Positions 28,212-36,836 of a stretch of 64,000 bases of DNA are shown piece by piece. Position 1 is the stretch's first letter, and the number at the start of each line of letters is the position of its first letter. The position numbers and the translations under genes are program-made. The notes under the pieces were generated by a model. That model was not told the origin of the DNA and did no database searches. It saw only the letters and a program-made list of their open reading frames with translations. The stretch lies in the NCBI RefSeq assembly GCF_003100395.1, contig NZ_CP029210.1:3826088-3890087 (forward strand), read 5' to 3'. The DNA is from Aquabacterium olei (GTDB taxonomy: Bacteria > Pseudomonadota > Gammaproteobacteria > Burkholderiales > Burkholderiaceae_C).

Positions 28212-29357
28212 ATGAGCGGCCTCCTCCCTCTTTTTCTCAGCACGGACCCCAAGCAGCGCCTGCGCATCCAGCGCTCGCTGCTGGCGGCCAGCGTGTTCAT
28301 TGCCTGCATTGCGCTGCAGGTGTACGCATGCTGGGCCGGCCTGATGGCGCGCAGCGAGGCCGAAACGCTGTCCGGCCTGATCGTCGCCAACGTCGTCTTC
28401 TGGTACGCCCTGCTGCGCTCGGGCCTCAACCTGCGCTGCCGGGATCCGGCCCTGACGCTGCCGCAGATCATTGCGGCGCTCACCATCATCGTGGGGGCCT
28501 ACGCCACCACCGGCGCCGCCCATGGCGCGGTGATGATGCTGCTGACGCTGGTCCTGGTGTTCGGCATCTTCAACCTCAAGCCGCGCGCGGCCCGCTTCGC
28601 CAGCACCTACACGGTGGTGGCGATGGGGGTGGCCATCCTCTACAAGATCCAGACCGATCCGGCCAACTACCCGCTGCGGCTGGAGGTGGTGCACTTCGCG
28701 CTGGTCATCGCCATCGTGCCGACCGTGTCGTCGCTGGCGGCCCAGCTCAGCAGCCTGCGCGCGCGCCTGCAGACGCAGAAGAACGAGCTCGCCCATGCGC
28801 TCACCCGCATCCAGATCCTGGCCACCCGCGACGAGCTGACGGGGCTGGTCAACCGCCGGCACATGATCGAGGTGATCAACCAGCACCAGAAACGGCTGCA
28901 GCGCTCGGGGCACCACCGCTTCTGCCTGGCTCTGCTCGACATCGACCACTTCAAGCGCATCAACGACACGCACGGCCACAACGTGGGCGACGAGGTGCTG
29001 CGCCATTTCGCGCAGGTGGCCCAGCAGGCGCTGCGCGAGACCGACGTGCTGGCGCGCTGGGGCGGCGAGGAGTTTCTGGTGCTGCTCAACGACACCATGC
29101 CCGAACAGGCGGAGGCGGGCATCGAACGCATCCGCGAGGCCATGGCCGATGCGCAGGTCGCGCCCTCCGTACCTGAGCTTCGACTCACATTTTCTGCCGG
29201 GCTGACCGCCTACGCGGACGACGAGCCGCTGGACCACTGCGTGGAACGCGCCGACCGGGCGCTCTACCAGGCCAAGGCCGCGGGCCGCAATCGCACCGTG
29301 CTGCACGCCGCCACGCCACGCCTGGCCGCGCCGCGCCAGACGGCCACGGAAAGGTGA
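28212..29357 (+). CDS. Membrane diguanylate cyclase, tandem copy A
   Basis: A 381-residue c-di-GMP synthase. Residues 22-180 form about six transmembrane helices with few loops. Residues 200-365 form GGDEF with an intact RWGGEEF (282-288), RETD inhibitory site just before, and LDIDHFKRINDTHGH. The stop codon overlaps the GTG start of copy B by four bases (GTGA), so the two are translated together. The two proteins are clear paralogues along the whole length. The ATG at 28212 gives a short hydrophilic N-terminus; the upstream region contains no other gene. Confidence 0.92.
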   Translation: MSGLLPLFLSTDPKQRLRIQRSLLAASVFIACIALQVYACWAGLMARSEAETLSGLIVANVVFWYALLRSGLNLRCRDPALTLPQIIAALTIIVGAYATTGAAHGAVMMLLTLVLVFGIFNLKPRAARFASTYTVVAMGVAILYKIQTDPANYPLRLEVVHFALVIAIVPTVSSLAAQLSSLRARLQTQKNELAHALTRIQILATRDELTGLVNRRHMIEVINQHQKRLQRSGHHRFCLALLDIDHFKRINDTHGHNVGDEVLRHFAQVAQQALRETDVLARWGGEEFLVLLNDTMPEQAEAGIERIREAMADAQVAPSVPELRLTFSAGLTAYADDEPLDHCVERADRALYQAKAAGRNRTVLHAATPRLAAPRQTATER

Positions 29358-30517
29358 CGACCGTGTCGGCCTGTTGGCGCGCGCTCACCGACCTCGTGCT
29401 GGGTGCCGATGCGCGCGTGCGCCGCCGCGTTCGCCTGTCGATGATCGCAGTCTGGGGCTATTCGATCAGCTCGGTGCTGCTGGTGTATGCCATGCAGATC
29501 GGCCTGGTGGCGCGCGTACCGGGCGAGATGCTGCTGGCCTACATGTGGGTCGGCATGACCACGTTCTATCTGCTGGTGCGCACCGACTGGTCGACCCGGC
29601 TGGGCAGTCCCGGCATGGACCTGCCCCAGTGCCTGTACGCGCTGGTGGCCATCCTGTTTGCCTACGCCATCACGGGGCCGGTGCGCAGTTCGGTGCTGAT
29701 GATGATTGCGCTGGTGCTGGTGTTCGGCATGTTCACGCTGTCGGCGCGGCAGGTCTTCATCATGGGCGCGGCCACCGTGCTCGGGCTGGGCGTCGTGATG
29801 GCCACCCTCGTCCAACTCTACCCGGCCGAGTTCGACCCCAAGCTGGAGCTGATCAAGTTCGTGCTGGCGGCCAGCACGCTGCCCGCCGTGTCGGCCGTCG
29901 CGTTCTACGTGGCGCAGGTGCGTGGTCGGCTCGTGCAGCAGAAGGCCGAACTGCGCAAGGCGTTCGACCGCCTGCAGGACATCGCCACCCGCGACGAACT
30001 CACCGGGCTGGTCAACCGCCGGCACATGCTGAGCCTGATCCAGCAGGCCATGCAGCGCCAGCAGCGCGCCGGTGAGGGCTTCTGCCTCGCGCTGATCGAC
30101 CTGGACCACTTCAAGCGCATCAACGACCTGCACGGCCACCAGGCGGGCGACGCCGCGCTGCGCCACTTTGCCGAGACCGCGCGCGCGGAGCTGCGGCAGA
30201 CGGACACACTGGCGCGCTGGGGCGGCGAGGAGTTCCTGCTGATGTTGCCCAGCCCCGATCCCGGGCCGGGCGGCGCGCTGCAGGCCCTGGGCCGCATCCG
30301 CGAAGCCCTGCAGGCCCAGCCGCTGGCCGACGGCAGTCTGCGCCTCGGCTTTTCGGCTGGCATCACCGAACACCCGGCAGGCGAGGCGCTGGACCTGACG
30401 CTGGAGCGGGCCGACCGGGCCCTTTACGCGGCCAAGGCCGCCGGCCGGCAGCGTACCGAGGTGCTGCCCGTGCCCGCACCGCGCGAACGCCCTCTGGTGA
30501 AGCCCGCACAAGTGTGA
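29354..30517 (+). CDS. Membrane diguanylate cyclase, tandem copy B
   Basis: A 387-residue paralogue of copy A with the same six-helix membrane domain and GGDEF with RWGGEEF and RQTD inhibitory site. The GTG start at 29354 overlaps the previous stop by four bases; another in-frame GTG at 29363 is possible. Membrane domains differ more than the catalytic domains, so the copies may sense different cues or form mixed dimers (inference). A PAS hybrid kinase follows 67 bases downstream on the same strand. Clearly related in plan to the cyclase at 285-1352. Confidence 0.91.
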   Translation: MTTVSACWRALTDLVLGADARVRRRVRLSMIAVWGYSISSVLLVYAMQIGLVARVPGEMLLAYMWVGMTTFYLLVRTDWSTRLGSPGMDLPQCLYALVAILFAYAITGPVRSSVLMMIALVLVFGMFTLSARQVFIMGAATVLGLGVVMATLVQLYPAEFDPKLELIKFVLAASTLPAVSAVAFYVAQVRGRLVQQKAELRKAFDRLQDIATRDELTGLVNRRHMLSLIQQAMQRQQRAGEGFCLALIDLDHFKRINDLHGHQAGDAALRHFAETARAELRQTDTLARWGGEEFLLMLPSPDPGPGGALQALGRIREALQAQPLADGSLRLGFSAGITEHPAGEALDLTLERADRALYAAKAAGRQRTEVLPVPAPRERPLVKPAQV

Positions 30518-30584
30518 GACAGTGCGCTCGACACGCCGTCGCGGGGACCGCCACCTTCCCGCCTCGGCACCGGAGGACGCGGCG

Positions 30585-32231
30585 ATGCGGCGCACAGACG
30601 CGGCACACCGTGCGGGTGGCGGCCAGACCGACTCGCCCCCATCCATGCTTTCCCCCAGCGCCGCACCGATTCTGTGTGACGGCGAACGCCTGACGGCATC
30701 CGACCCCTATCGGCAGATCTTCGAGGCCGCCGGCATCGGCATCGCGCGGGTGGCCCCTGACGGCCAGCTGCTGGAGGCCAACCAGCGCTTCGGCGAGATC
30801 GTCGGTCGCCGCTGTGATGCCCTCCCCGGCCTGCACATCCTCGACCTCACGCACCCCGACGACGTGGCGGTGAGCACCGCCGAAATGGAAGCCACGCTGC
30901 AGGGCCTGCGCCCGCGCTACAGCCTGGAAAAGCGCTACCTGCGGCCCGATGGTGCGGTCGTCTGGGTGACGCTGAGCGTGGTGCTGATGCGGGACGCCAA
31001 TGGCGAGCCGGTGCAGTTCATCGCCGTGATCGAAGACATCACCGAGCGCCGACAGCTGCAGGAAGCCATGGCCTCGGCACGGGCGGCCGAGCGGGCCAGC
31101 CAGGCCAAGACCGAGTTCCTGTCGCGCATGAGCCATGAACTGCGCACACCGCTGAACGCGATGCTCGGCTTCGCGCAACTGCTGCGCGTCGACCCCCGCC
31201 ATCCGCTCAACGAGACACAGTCGCGCAGCGTGCAGCACATCGAGCGTGCCGGCGCCCACCTGCTGGCCATGCTCACCGACGTGCTCGACCTGTCGCGCAT
31301 CGAGGCGGGCAGCATGCCGATCCACATCGCCCCGGTCTCGGTGCAGCAGGCGCAGGAAGAGGCGCTCGCGCTGCTCAGCAACCAGGCGAGCGCCTCCGGG
31401 CTGGAGATCCGCTGCGAGCCCCCCGACCCGCCCCTGTGCGTGCACGCCGACCATGTGCGCCTGCGCCAGATCCTGGTGAACCTCCTGTCCAACGCCATCA
31501 AGTACAACCGCCCGGGCGGTTGCGTGCAGCTGGAGGCCGTGCCCGTCGGGCCGGATGTCGTGCTGTCCGTGACCGACACCGGCCGGGGGCTGGACGCCGG
31601 GCAGATCGCCCACCTGTTCGAGCCCTTCAACCGGCTGGGCGCCGAGCGCACCGGCGTCGAAGGCACGGGCATCGGCCTGGTGATCGTGCACCGGCTGCTG
31701 GAGCTGATGGGGGGCCGCCTCACCGTCAGCAGCCGACCGGGCGAAGGCAGCGTCTTCCGCGTGTGGCTGCCAGCCGCTCAGCCCGCCGACGACGCCCCTC
31801 GGTGTCGCTCGCAGTTCGGCCACCTGGATGGCGCGCCAGACGTGCCCGCCGAGCACCGCATCTACACGGTGCTCTACGCCGAGGACAACCCGGTGAACGT
31901 GGAACTGGTGCGGCAGGTGCTGCGCATGCGGCCGCAATGGCACATCGAAGTGGCCCATACCGGGCAGGAAGCGATCGCGGCCGCGCGGGCCGCCCCACCC
32001 GACCTGCTGCTGCTCGACATGCACCTGGGTGACGCCAGCGGGCTGGAGATTGCCGACGCACTGGCCCACGACCCCGCCACCGCCGGCGTGCCGCGCGTGG
32101 CGCTGTCGGCCGACGCCATGCCGGATCTCATCAACGAAGCCCGCCGACGTGGCTTTGCCGATTACCTGACCAAGCCGCTGGATGTGGGCCGCTTGCTGAG
32201 GCTGCTGGACCAGTTGGCGGCCGGACGCTGA
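30585..32231 (+). CDS. Soluble PAS hybrid histidine kinase (PAS-HisKA-HATPase-REC)
   Basis: A 548-residue cytoplasmic kinase. A single PAS domain (about 40-155, ending EDITERR) leads into HisKA with H184 (RMSHELRTPLN), HATPase (NLLSNAIKYN, DTGRGLD, GTGIGL) and a receiver (about 425-545) with D478 in LLLDMHLGD. The start is decided by GGAGG at 30572-30576, eight bases before ATG 30585; a GTG at 30522 and an ATG at 30645 are also in frame. It follows the tandem cyclases, so it may be co-transcribed and regulate c-di-GMP output (inference). No HPt domain is attached. Confidence 0.92.
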   Translation: MRRTDAAHRAGGGQTDSPPSMLSPSAAPILCDGERLTASDPYRQIFEAAGIGIARVAPDGQLLEANQRFGEIVGRRCDALPGLHILDLTHPDDVAVSTAEMEATLQGLRPRYSLEKRYLRPDGAVVWVTLSVVLMRDANGEPVQFIAVIEDITERRQLQEAMASARAAERASQAKTEFLSRMSHELRTPLNAMLGFAQLLRVDPRHPLNETQSRSVQHIERAGAHLLAMLTDVLDLSRIEAGSMPIHIAPVSVQQAQEEALALLSNQASASGLEIRCEPPDPPLCVHADHVRLRQILVNLLSNAIKYNRPGGCVQLEAVPVGPDVVLSVTDTGRGLDAGQIAHLFEPFNRLGAERTGVEGTGIGLVIVHRLLELMGGRLTVSSRPGEGSVFRVWLPAAQPADDAPRCRSQFGHLDGAPDVPAEHRIYTVLYAEDNPVNVELVRQVLRMRPQWHIEVAHTGQEAIAAARAAPPDLLLLDMHLGDASGLEIADALAHDPATAGVPRVALSADAMPDLINEARRRGFADYLTKPLDVGRLLRLLDQLAAGR

Positions 32232-32249
32232 GGACCGCGCCAGCCCGGC

Positions 32250-32771
32250 TCAGATCGGCAGGTCAGTGAAGAAGCGGCCGCCGTGGTAGACCAGCGGCGC
32301 GGCGCCCACGCGCCGGTTGCAGTGCTCGACCTGGCCCACGAAGATGACGTGGTCGCCGGCATCGTGCCGGCCGTGGTGGCTGCATTCGAACGTGGCGACG
32401 GCGCCGTCGATCAGCGGCGCGCCTGTCAGGCCGGCCCGCCACGGCGTGCCCTCGAAGCGGTCGATGCCCTTGCGCGCGAACCGCTCGGCCAGCAGGCGCT
32501 GGTCGGCCGCCAGCACGTTGATCGCGTAGTGCGAGGCGCGCAGGAAACCGGGCATCGACGTGGACTGCCGCGACAGGCTCCACAGCACCAGCGGCGGTGT
32601 CAGCGACACCGAGTTGAAGGAATTGGCCGTCAGGCCGATCAGCTGCCCCTGCGGGTCCCGGGCCGTCACGATGGTGACGCCGGTGGTGAACTGGCCCAGC
32701 GCGGCACGGAACACCTCGGCGGTGAACGGCGGCTGGACGGCGGCGGGGGCGGAATCGGGCAGGGTCGACAT
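32250..32771 (-). CDS. Flavin reductase-like (FMN-binding split-barrel) protein
   Basis: A 173-residue protein of the flavin reductase-like family, which binds FMN and supplies reduced flavin to a partner monooxygenase, or acts as a general NAD(P)H:FMN reductase. Conserved blocks are TTGVTIVTARDPQG, GLTANSFNSVSL and PPLVLWSL near the N-terminus, and HVIFVGQVEHC near the end. No partner monooxygenase is encoded nearby, so the physiological electron acceptor is unknown. Start at the ATG 32771 gives normal family length; a frame extending to 32864 has no support. Downstream end is 18 bases from the convergent hybrid kinase. Confidence 0.9.
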   Translation of the reverse strand: MSTLPDSAPAAVQPPFTAEVFRAALGQFTTGVTIVTARDPQGQLIGLTANSFNSVSLTPPLVLWSLSRQSTSMPGFLRASHYAINVLAADQRLLAERFARKGIDRFEGTPWRAGLTGAPLIDGAVATFECSHHGRHDAGDHVIFVGQVEHCNRRVGAAPLVYHGGRFFTDLPI

Positions 32772-32818
32772 GGCAGAGGGGTCGTTCAAGACCCCAGTGT
32801 AGTGGGCTGGGCCTGCCC

Positions 32819-33634
32819 TCAGGGCGCGACGGGCTGTCGGCCGTCGGCAATGCGGTAAACCCACACGGGGCGCCCCCCGGGCAGCGCCAGGCAGGCGTGG
32901 GGCGCCCAGGCCCGGCCCGCCTCGTCGCGCGCCTCGAACTCCAGGCTCACGAACCAGCTGCCCGCCGGCATCTCGGCACGGGCCTTGGCCATCGCGCGCG
33001 GCATGGTTTCAGGCCGTTGGAACAGGTAGAGCAGCGCACAGCCGGCCCAGTCGTCGGCCCACATGTCCCCGCGGCGCACGCGCGCAAAGCGGCAGCGCAG
33101 CGCGGCCACCGCCCACCACAGCCAGCTCCACTCCACGCCTTCGATCCGGGCCGCCGGGTAGGCAGCGCGCAATTCCCGCAGCCCGTCGCCGAGGCCGCAG
33201 CCCGCGTCCAGCACGCGGCCCTGCGGGTCGGCCAGGGGGGCGCAGGCAGCCAGGTCCTTCAGCGCCCCGCGCGGGGTGGGGAACACGGGCGCGTCACGCC
33301 AGGCGTTGACCGGGTAGGCCAGCAACAGCACGGCCAGCGGCAACAGCCAGAGCCAGCCCGGCAGCCCGGCCCCCTGCCCCAGCGCGATCACGCTGAGCGG
33401 GAAACCGGCGGCCACGAACACCCGGCGCCACGGCGTGGCGGCCACGGCAGGCCACAGGGCGATCAGCGCCCCTGCCGCGGCGGGCAGGCCGAGGAAGGCC
33501 CACGACGGGGCGCTGGCGCCCTTCAAGGCGAGCGCCAGGGCCCAGGCCCCACCCCAGGTGGCCAGGGCCGGCAGGGGCCACGGGCACAGCCGCCCCAGCT
33601 TCTGTCGGAGGCCGGAGCGTTCAACGGGTGTCAT
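32819..33634 (-). CDS. Membrane-anchored class I SAM-dependent methyltransferase
   Basis: A 271-residue protein whose first half holds about three hydrophobic segments (about 22-115) and whose second half is a Rossmann methyltransferase with motif I VLDAGCGLGDGL at about 150. Homologous proteins occur beside parB in some Burkholderiales, but function is not established. It begins 19 bases after the parB stop codon and reads in the same direction, so it is probably the last gene of the partition operon. An earlier ATG at 33676 would overlap parB. Substrate unknown. Confidence 0.8.
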   Translation of the reverse strand: MTPVERSGLRQKLGRLCPWPLPALATWGGAWALALALKGASAPSWAFLGLPAAAGALIALWPAVAATPWRRVFVAAGFPLSVIALGQGAGLPGWLWLLPLAVLLLAYPVNAWRDAPVFPTPRGALKDLAACAPLADPQGRVLDAGCGLGDGLRELRAAYPAARIEGVEWSWLWWAVAALRCRFARVRRGDMWADDWAGCALLYLFQRPETMPRAMAKARAEMPAGSWFVSLEFEARDEAGRAWAPHACLALPGGRPVWVYRIADGRQPVAP

Positions 33635-33653
33635 GCGCTGCCCGGGACGGGCG

Positions 33654-34565
33654 TCAGGCGGCCGGCGTCGCGCCACCGCGCAGCTTGTCGATCAGGCCGT
33701 TGAGCTCTTCCAGGCTGCCGAAGCCGATGGTGACCTCGCCCTGCTCGCCGCGCTTGGTGCGCTTCTTCACGTGGATCTGCACGGCGGCGGTCAGCAGGTC
33801 GGAGAGTTCTTCTTCCAGCCGCAGCACGTCACGCGACTTCTCGCCCTTCACGCGCAGCAGCGGCGTCTGCCGGCCGGCCGAGCCCTGCACCTTGGCCACC
33901 AGCTTCTCGGCTTCACGCACGTTGAGCTTCTTCGCGATCACCTCGTTGGCGGTCGTGATCTGCAGTGCCTTGTCCAGCGGCAGCAGCGCGCGGGCGTGGC
34001 CCATGTCGATGTCACCGGCCATCAGCATGGACTGCACCGGCTCGGCCAGATTCAGCAGACGCAGCAGGTTGGAGGCGGCGCTGCGCGAGCGGCCCACGGC
34101 CTGCGCGGCCTGCTCGTGCGTGAGGCCGAACTCGTGCGTGAGGCGCTGCAGGCCCTGCGCCTCTTCCAGCGGGTTGAGGTCTTCGCGCTGGATGTTCTCG
34201 ATCAGCGCCATGGCGGCCGCGGCCTCGTCTGGCACGGCCTTGACCAGCACCGGCACCTCGTCGAGCCCGGCCAGCTTCGCGGCGCGCGAGCGGCGCTCAC
34301 CGGCGATGATCTCGTAGCGACCCTCGCCCACCGGACGGACCAGGATGGGCTGCATGATGCCCTGCGACTTGATGCTCTCGGCCAGCTCGTAGAGCGAGCC
34401 CTCGTCCATGCGCGTGCGCGGCTGGTACTTGCCGGGCTGCAACAGGTCGAGCTTGAGCACCGACGGGTTGCCTTCGCCGGCCGGTGCGGGGGGGGTGTCG
34501 CTGACTTTGGGGCCCAGCAGGGCCTCCAGGCCCATGCCCAGGCCTTTGGATTTCTTGGTCGCCAT
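33654..34565 (-). CDS. parB: Chromosome-partitioning protein ParB
   Basis: ParB binds parS, spreads along DNA as a CTP-dependent clamp and drives origin segregation with ParA. The 303-residue protein has the N-terminal KGLGMGLEALLG ParA-interaction segment, the CTP-binding domain with GERRSRAAKLAG, IENIQREDLNPLEEA, and the helix-turn-helix (about 150-175, LTHEQAAQAVGRSRSAASNLL) followed by a C-terminal dimerisation domain. Unlike the usual compact parAB pair, a PEP-CTERM gene lies between parB and parA. parS-type sites lie near rsmG and mnmG, 5-6 kb away. Start ATG at 34565. Confidence 0.97.
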   Translation of the reverse strand: MATKKSKGLGMGLEALLGPKVSDTPPAPAGEGNPSVLKLDLLQPGKYQPRTRMDEGSLYELAESIKSQGIMQPILVRPVGEGRYEIIAGERRSRAAKLAGLDEVPVLVKAVPDEAAAAMALIENIQREDLNPLEEAQGLQRLTHEFGLTHEQAAQAVGRSRSAASNLLRLLNLAEPVQSMLMAGDIDMGHARALLPLDKALQITTANEVIAKKLNVREAEKLVAKVQGSAGRQTPLLRVKGEKSRDVLRLEEELSDLLTAAVQIHVKKRTKRGEQGEVTIGFGSLEELNGLIDKLRGGATPAA

Positions 34566-34637
34566 GGGCGCGATTGTCCGCTGTTTCAGCGCCGGCACAA
34601 CGGCCGGCTCGCGCACGCCGCCAAAAGGCGGCGGGCC

Positions 34638-35768
34638 TCAGTGGCGCAAAGCCACGCTGCGCCGACGGGCCACCGCGCCGATGCCGATCAGCCCGGCCAG
34701 CATCAGGGCCCAGCTCTGCGGCTCGGGCACTGCCGACACGCTCAGCTGGAACATCCCGGCCGGTCGGGGCAAGGGGTTGCCGTCCGGGCCGAACGCGACG
34801 TCGAACGGATCGCCCGAACTCGCTTCGGAGCCACTGACGTAGCCCGCATAGAAGCCGCCCCCGGTGGTGACGGTGCGAGCCGGGATGACCTCGGTCCACG
34901 CGGGCACATTGACCCGCTCCACATGGCCACCGACGCCGCAACCGAAGGCCGGCTGATCCCCAACCGCATCGGACATCGGGCACAACCATCCACCCCCTTC
35001 GACGCCGTCGTAGACGATGCCCTCGTAACTGGCGGCCGGATGGAACACGGTCTGCTCGGGGATGAGGACCTCCGTGACCGGCTCGGTGTAGCTGCTCGGG
35101 GTGCTGACGCCCTGTGCATTCGCCACGATCTCGTACGAGATGGTCACGCTCTCGCCCGCGCCCAGCAAGCCGAGATCCAGCGACTGCGCGGTGCCGCCCA
35201 CACGGTAGCGCGTGGCATCGGTCTGAACGTAGATGTCGGCACCCGACTGGCTGAAGGTCGTGCCGGTGCCGGTGGTGCGCAGCTGCGCCGAGCTCGACCA
35301 GATGGTGTTGCCGTCGGCCCGGACATTGAACGAGATGGACGAGGACAGGTACTCGTCGCCCACGAGCGTGGACTGCACGAAGGACTGCAACGCCCCGGGC
35401 GTGATGTAGAAGCTGAAGGTGGCCCGCTGGGTGGTGCTGGCCGTGTTGGTGATGGTGTCGGTGAGGCGGAACACCCCCGTCACGTCGTACACCCCATAGC
35501 CCGTGGTGCGGCTGCCGAAGTCGCCGCCGGCATAGCCGTAGGTGTGGATGAACGCGCTGCTGGTGCCGCCCTCGCCCCCCCAGCCGCCGGCGCTCTCGTA
35601 AAGGTCGACGGAGAACGCGCCGGTGGCGCTCTGGGTGATGGCGGTGCCGTTGTTCAGCGCGTAGCGGCTGTCGGCCTCGAGGGAGGCCGCCTGGGCCGTG
35701 GTCAGCGCCATCGCGAGGGCGACCGACAGGGACAGCGTCTTCAGAGGAAGTGCGCAGGGGACTTGCAT
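34638..35768 (-). CDS. PEP-CTERM exported protein lying between parA and parB
   Basis: A 376-residue exported protein with a signal peptide (ending ALTTAQAASL near residue 28), a Gly/Ser/Thr-rich beta-type body with repeated aromatic-glycine patterns (YGYAGGDFGS) and a C-terminal PEP-CTERM signal, VPEP at 347-350, followed by a hydrophobic segment and VARRR. It lies on the same strand as parA and parB, with 137 bases of upstream spacer and 72 bases to parB. No catalytic motif is recognised. Base composition is in keeping with its neighbours. An exosortase elsewhere in the genome would be needed for processing. Confidence 0.87.
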   Translation of the reverse strand: MQVPCALPLKTLSLSVALAMALTTAQAASLEADSRYALNNGTAITQSATGAFSVDLYESAGGWGGEGGTSSAFIHTYGYAGGDFGSRTTGYGVYDVTGVFRLTDTITNTASTTQRATFSFYITPGALQSFVQSTLVGDEYLSSSISFNVRADGNTIWSSSAQLRTTGTGTTFSQSGADIYVQTDATRYRVGGTAQSLDLGLLGAGESVTISYEIVANAQGVSTPSSYTEPVTEVLIPEQTVFHPAASYEGIVYDGVEGGGWLCPMSDAVGDQPAFGCGVGGHVERVNVPAWTEVIPARTVTTGGGFYAGYVSGSEASSGDPFDVAFGPDGNPLPRPAGMFQLSVSAVPEPQSWALMLAGLIGIGAVARRRSVALRH

Positions 35769-35841
35769 GGATGGACTCTCTGTTCTTTTGGATGGTGGGC
35801 GCCCTCTCCCCGGGCACCAATCTCCAAAAATAACAAAGGGT

Positions 35842-35868
35842 CCTTCAGCGGGCCATCACCGTTGAAGG
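35842..35868 (-). terminator. Possible terminator between parA and the PEP-CTERM gene
   Basis: On the minus strand CCTTCAACGG and CCGCTGAAGG pair at nine of ten positions around a 7-base loop, and are followed by ACCC and then TTTGTTATTTTT. It lies about 40 bases after the parA stop codon. It could end parA transcripts or act as an operator for the PEP-CTERM gene; if it terminates, parB depends on a separate promoter. Confidence 0.45.
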
Positions 35869-35905
35869 GGGACATACCCCGCCATCGGGCGAGGTCCGGC
35901 GCGGG

Positions 35906-36691
35906 TCAGGCCGCAGAGCGCAGCCCGCCTGTCACCCGCTGCACCACTTCCTGGGCGAAGGCCACAAAGGCCTGGGCGCCCTTCGAAGCCGGGTCGAAGA
36001 CGACGCCGGGCACACCGTAGCTGGGCGCCTCGGCCAGACGCACGTTGCGCGGGATCACGGTGTCGAACACCTTGTCCCCGAAGTGGCCCTTGAGCTGTTC
36101 GCTCACCTGCTGCTGCAGCGTGATCCGCGGGTCGAACATCACCCGCAGCAGGCCGATCAACTGCAGTTCGCGGTTGAGGTTGGCGTGCACCTGCTTGACG
36201 GTGTTGACCAGATCGGTGAGGCCTTCGAGCGCGAAGTACTCGCACTGCATCGGCACGATCACGCCGTGGGCACAGGTCAGGCCGTTGAGCGTGAGCAGGC
36301 TGAGCGAGGGCGGGCAGTCGATCAGCACGAAGTCGTAATCGGCCGCCGCGGCCTCGATGGCGGTCTTCAGGCGGCGATCGCGGCGCTCGAGGTTGACCAG
36401 TTCGATCTCGGCGCCCGAGAGCTCCCGGTTGGCGCCCAGCACGTCGTAGCCGCCCTTGGGGCTGCGCACGCGCGCCTCGGCAATGGCGGTGTGCTCCAGC
36501 AGCACGTCGTACACGGTGTGCGCCAGCGTCCGCTTGTCGACCCCGGAGCCCATGGTGGCGTTGCCCTGCGGGTCCAGGTCGATGATCAGCACGCGCTGCC
36601 CAATCTGGGCCAGGCCGGCAGCCAGGTTCACGGTGGTGGTGGTCTTGCCCACCCCGCCTTTTTGGTTCGCGATGCAGAAGATGTGCGGCAT
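35906..36691 (-). CDS. parA: Chromosome-partitioning ATPase ParA
   Basis: ParA is the Walker ATPase that moves ParB-parS complexes. The 261-residue protein starts MPHIFCIANQKGGVGKTTTT, with the deviant Walker A at residues 11-18, the DLDPQGN (switch I) and FVLIDCPPSL (Walker B) blocks. Length matches Burkholderiales chromosomal ParA (about 256-265), not plasmid forms with an N-terminal helix-turn-helix. A -10-type GATAAT lies six bases before the ATG with no Shine-Dalgarno. parB is separated from it by a PEP-CTERM gene. Confidence 0.97.
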   Translation of the reverse strand: MPHIFCIANQKGGVGKTTTTVNLAAGLAQIGQRVLIIDLDPQGNATMGSGVDKRTLAHTVYDVLLEHTAIAEARVRSPKGGYDVLGANRELSGAEIELVNLERRDRRLKTAIEAAAADYDFVLIDCPPSLSLLTLNGLTCAHGVIVPMQCEYFALEGLTDLVNTVKQVHANLNRELQLIGLLRVMFDPRITLQQQVSEQLKGHFGDKVFDTVIPRNVRLAEAPSYGVPGVVFDPASKGAQAFVAFAQEVVQRVTGGLRSAA

Positions 36692-36697
36692 GGGCAG

Positions 36698-36703
36698 ATT
36701 ATC
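36698..36703 (-). promoter_or_regulatory. -10 element close to the parA start
   Basis: GATAAT on the minus strand, six bases upstream of the parA ATG at 36691; initiation would fall on the start codon. No convincing -35 or Shine-Dalgarno is seen, suggesting a leaderless parA message. Confidence 0.45.
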
Positions 36704-36836
36704 GCCTGCGCCCTCCCCCTCAACCGCGGGCCCACCTCACCGCCCGCCGTCACGGCACCGTCACCCGGCCTGCGCAAGCTGTCCGGCTCGTGCGGCCGCC
36801 TCTGCAGCCGCTTGGCAAGTCCTGCAGTCCCACCCC

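Noticed and set aside
33435..36020. Long plus-strand open frame opposite parB and the PEP-CTERM gene
   Set aside because: Shadow of parB and neighbour; no domain, low-complexity Arg/His/Gln content.
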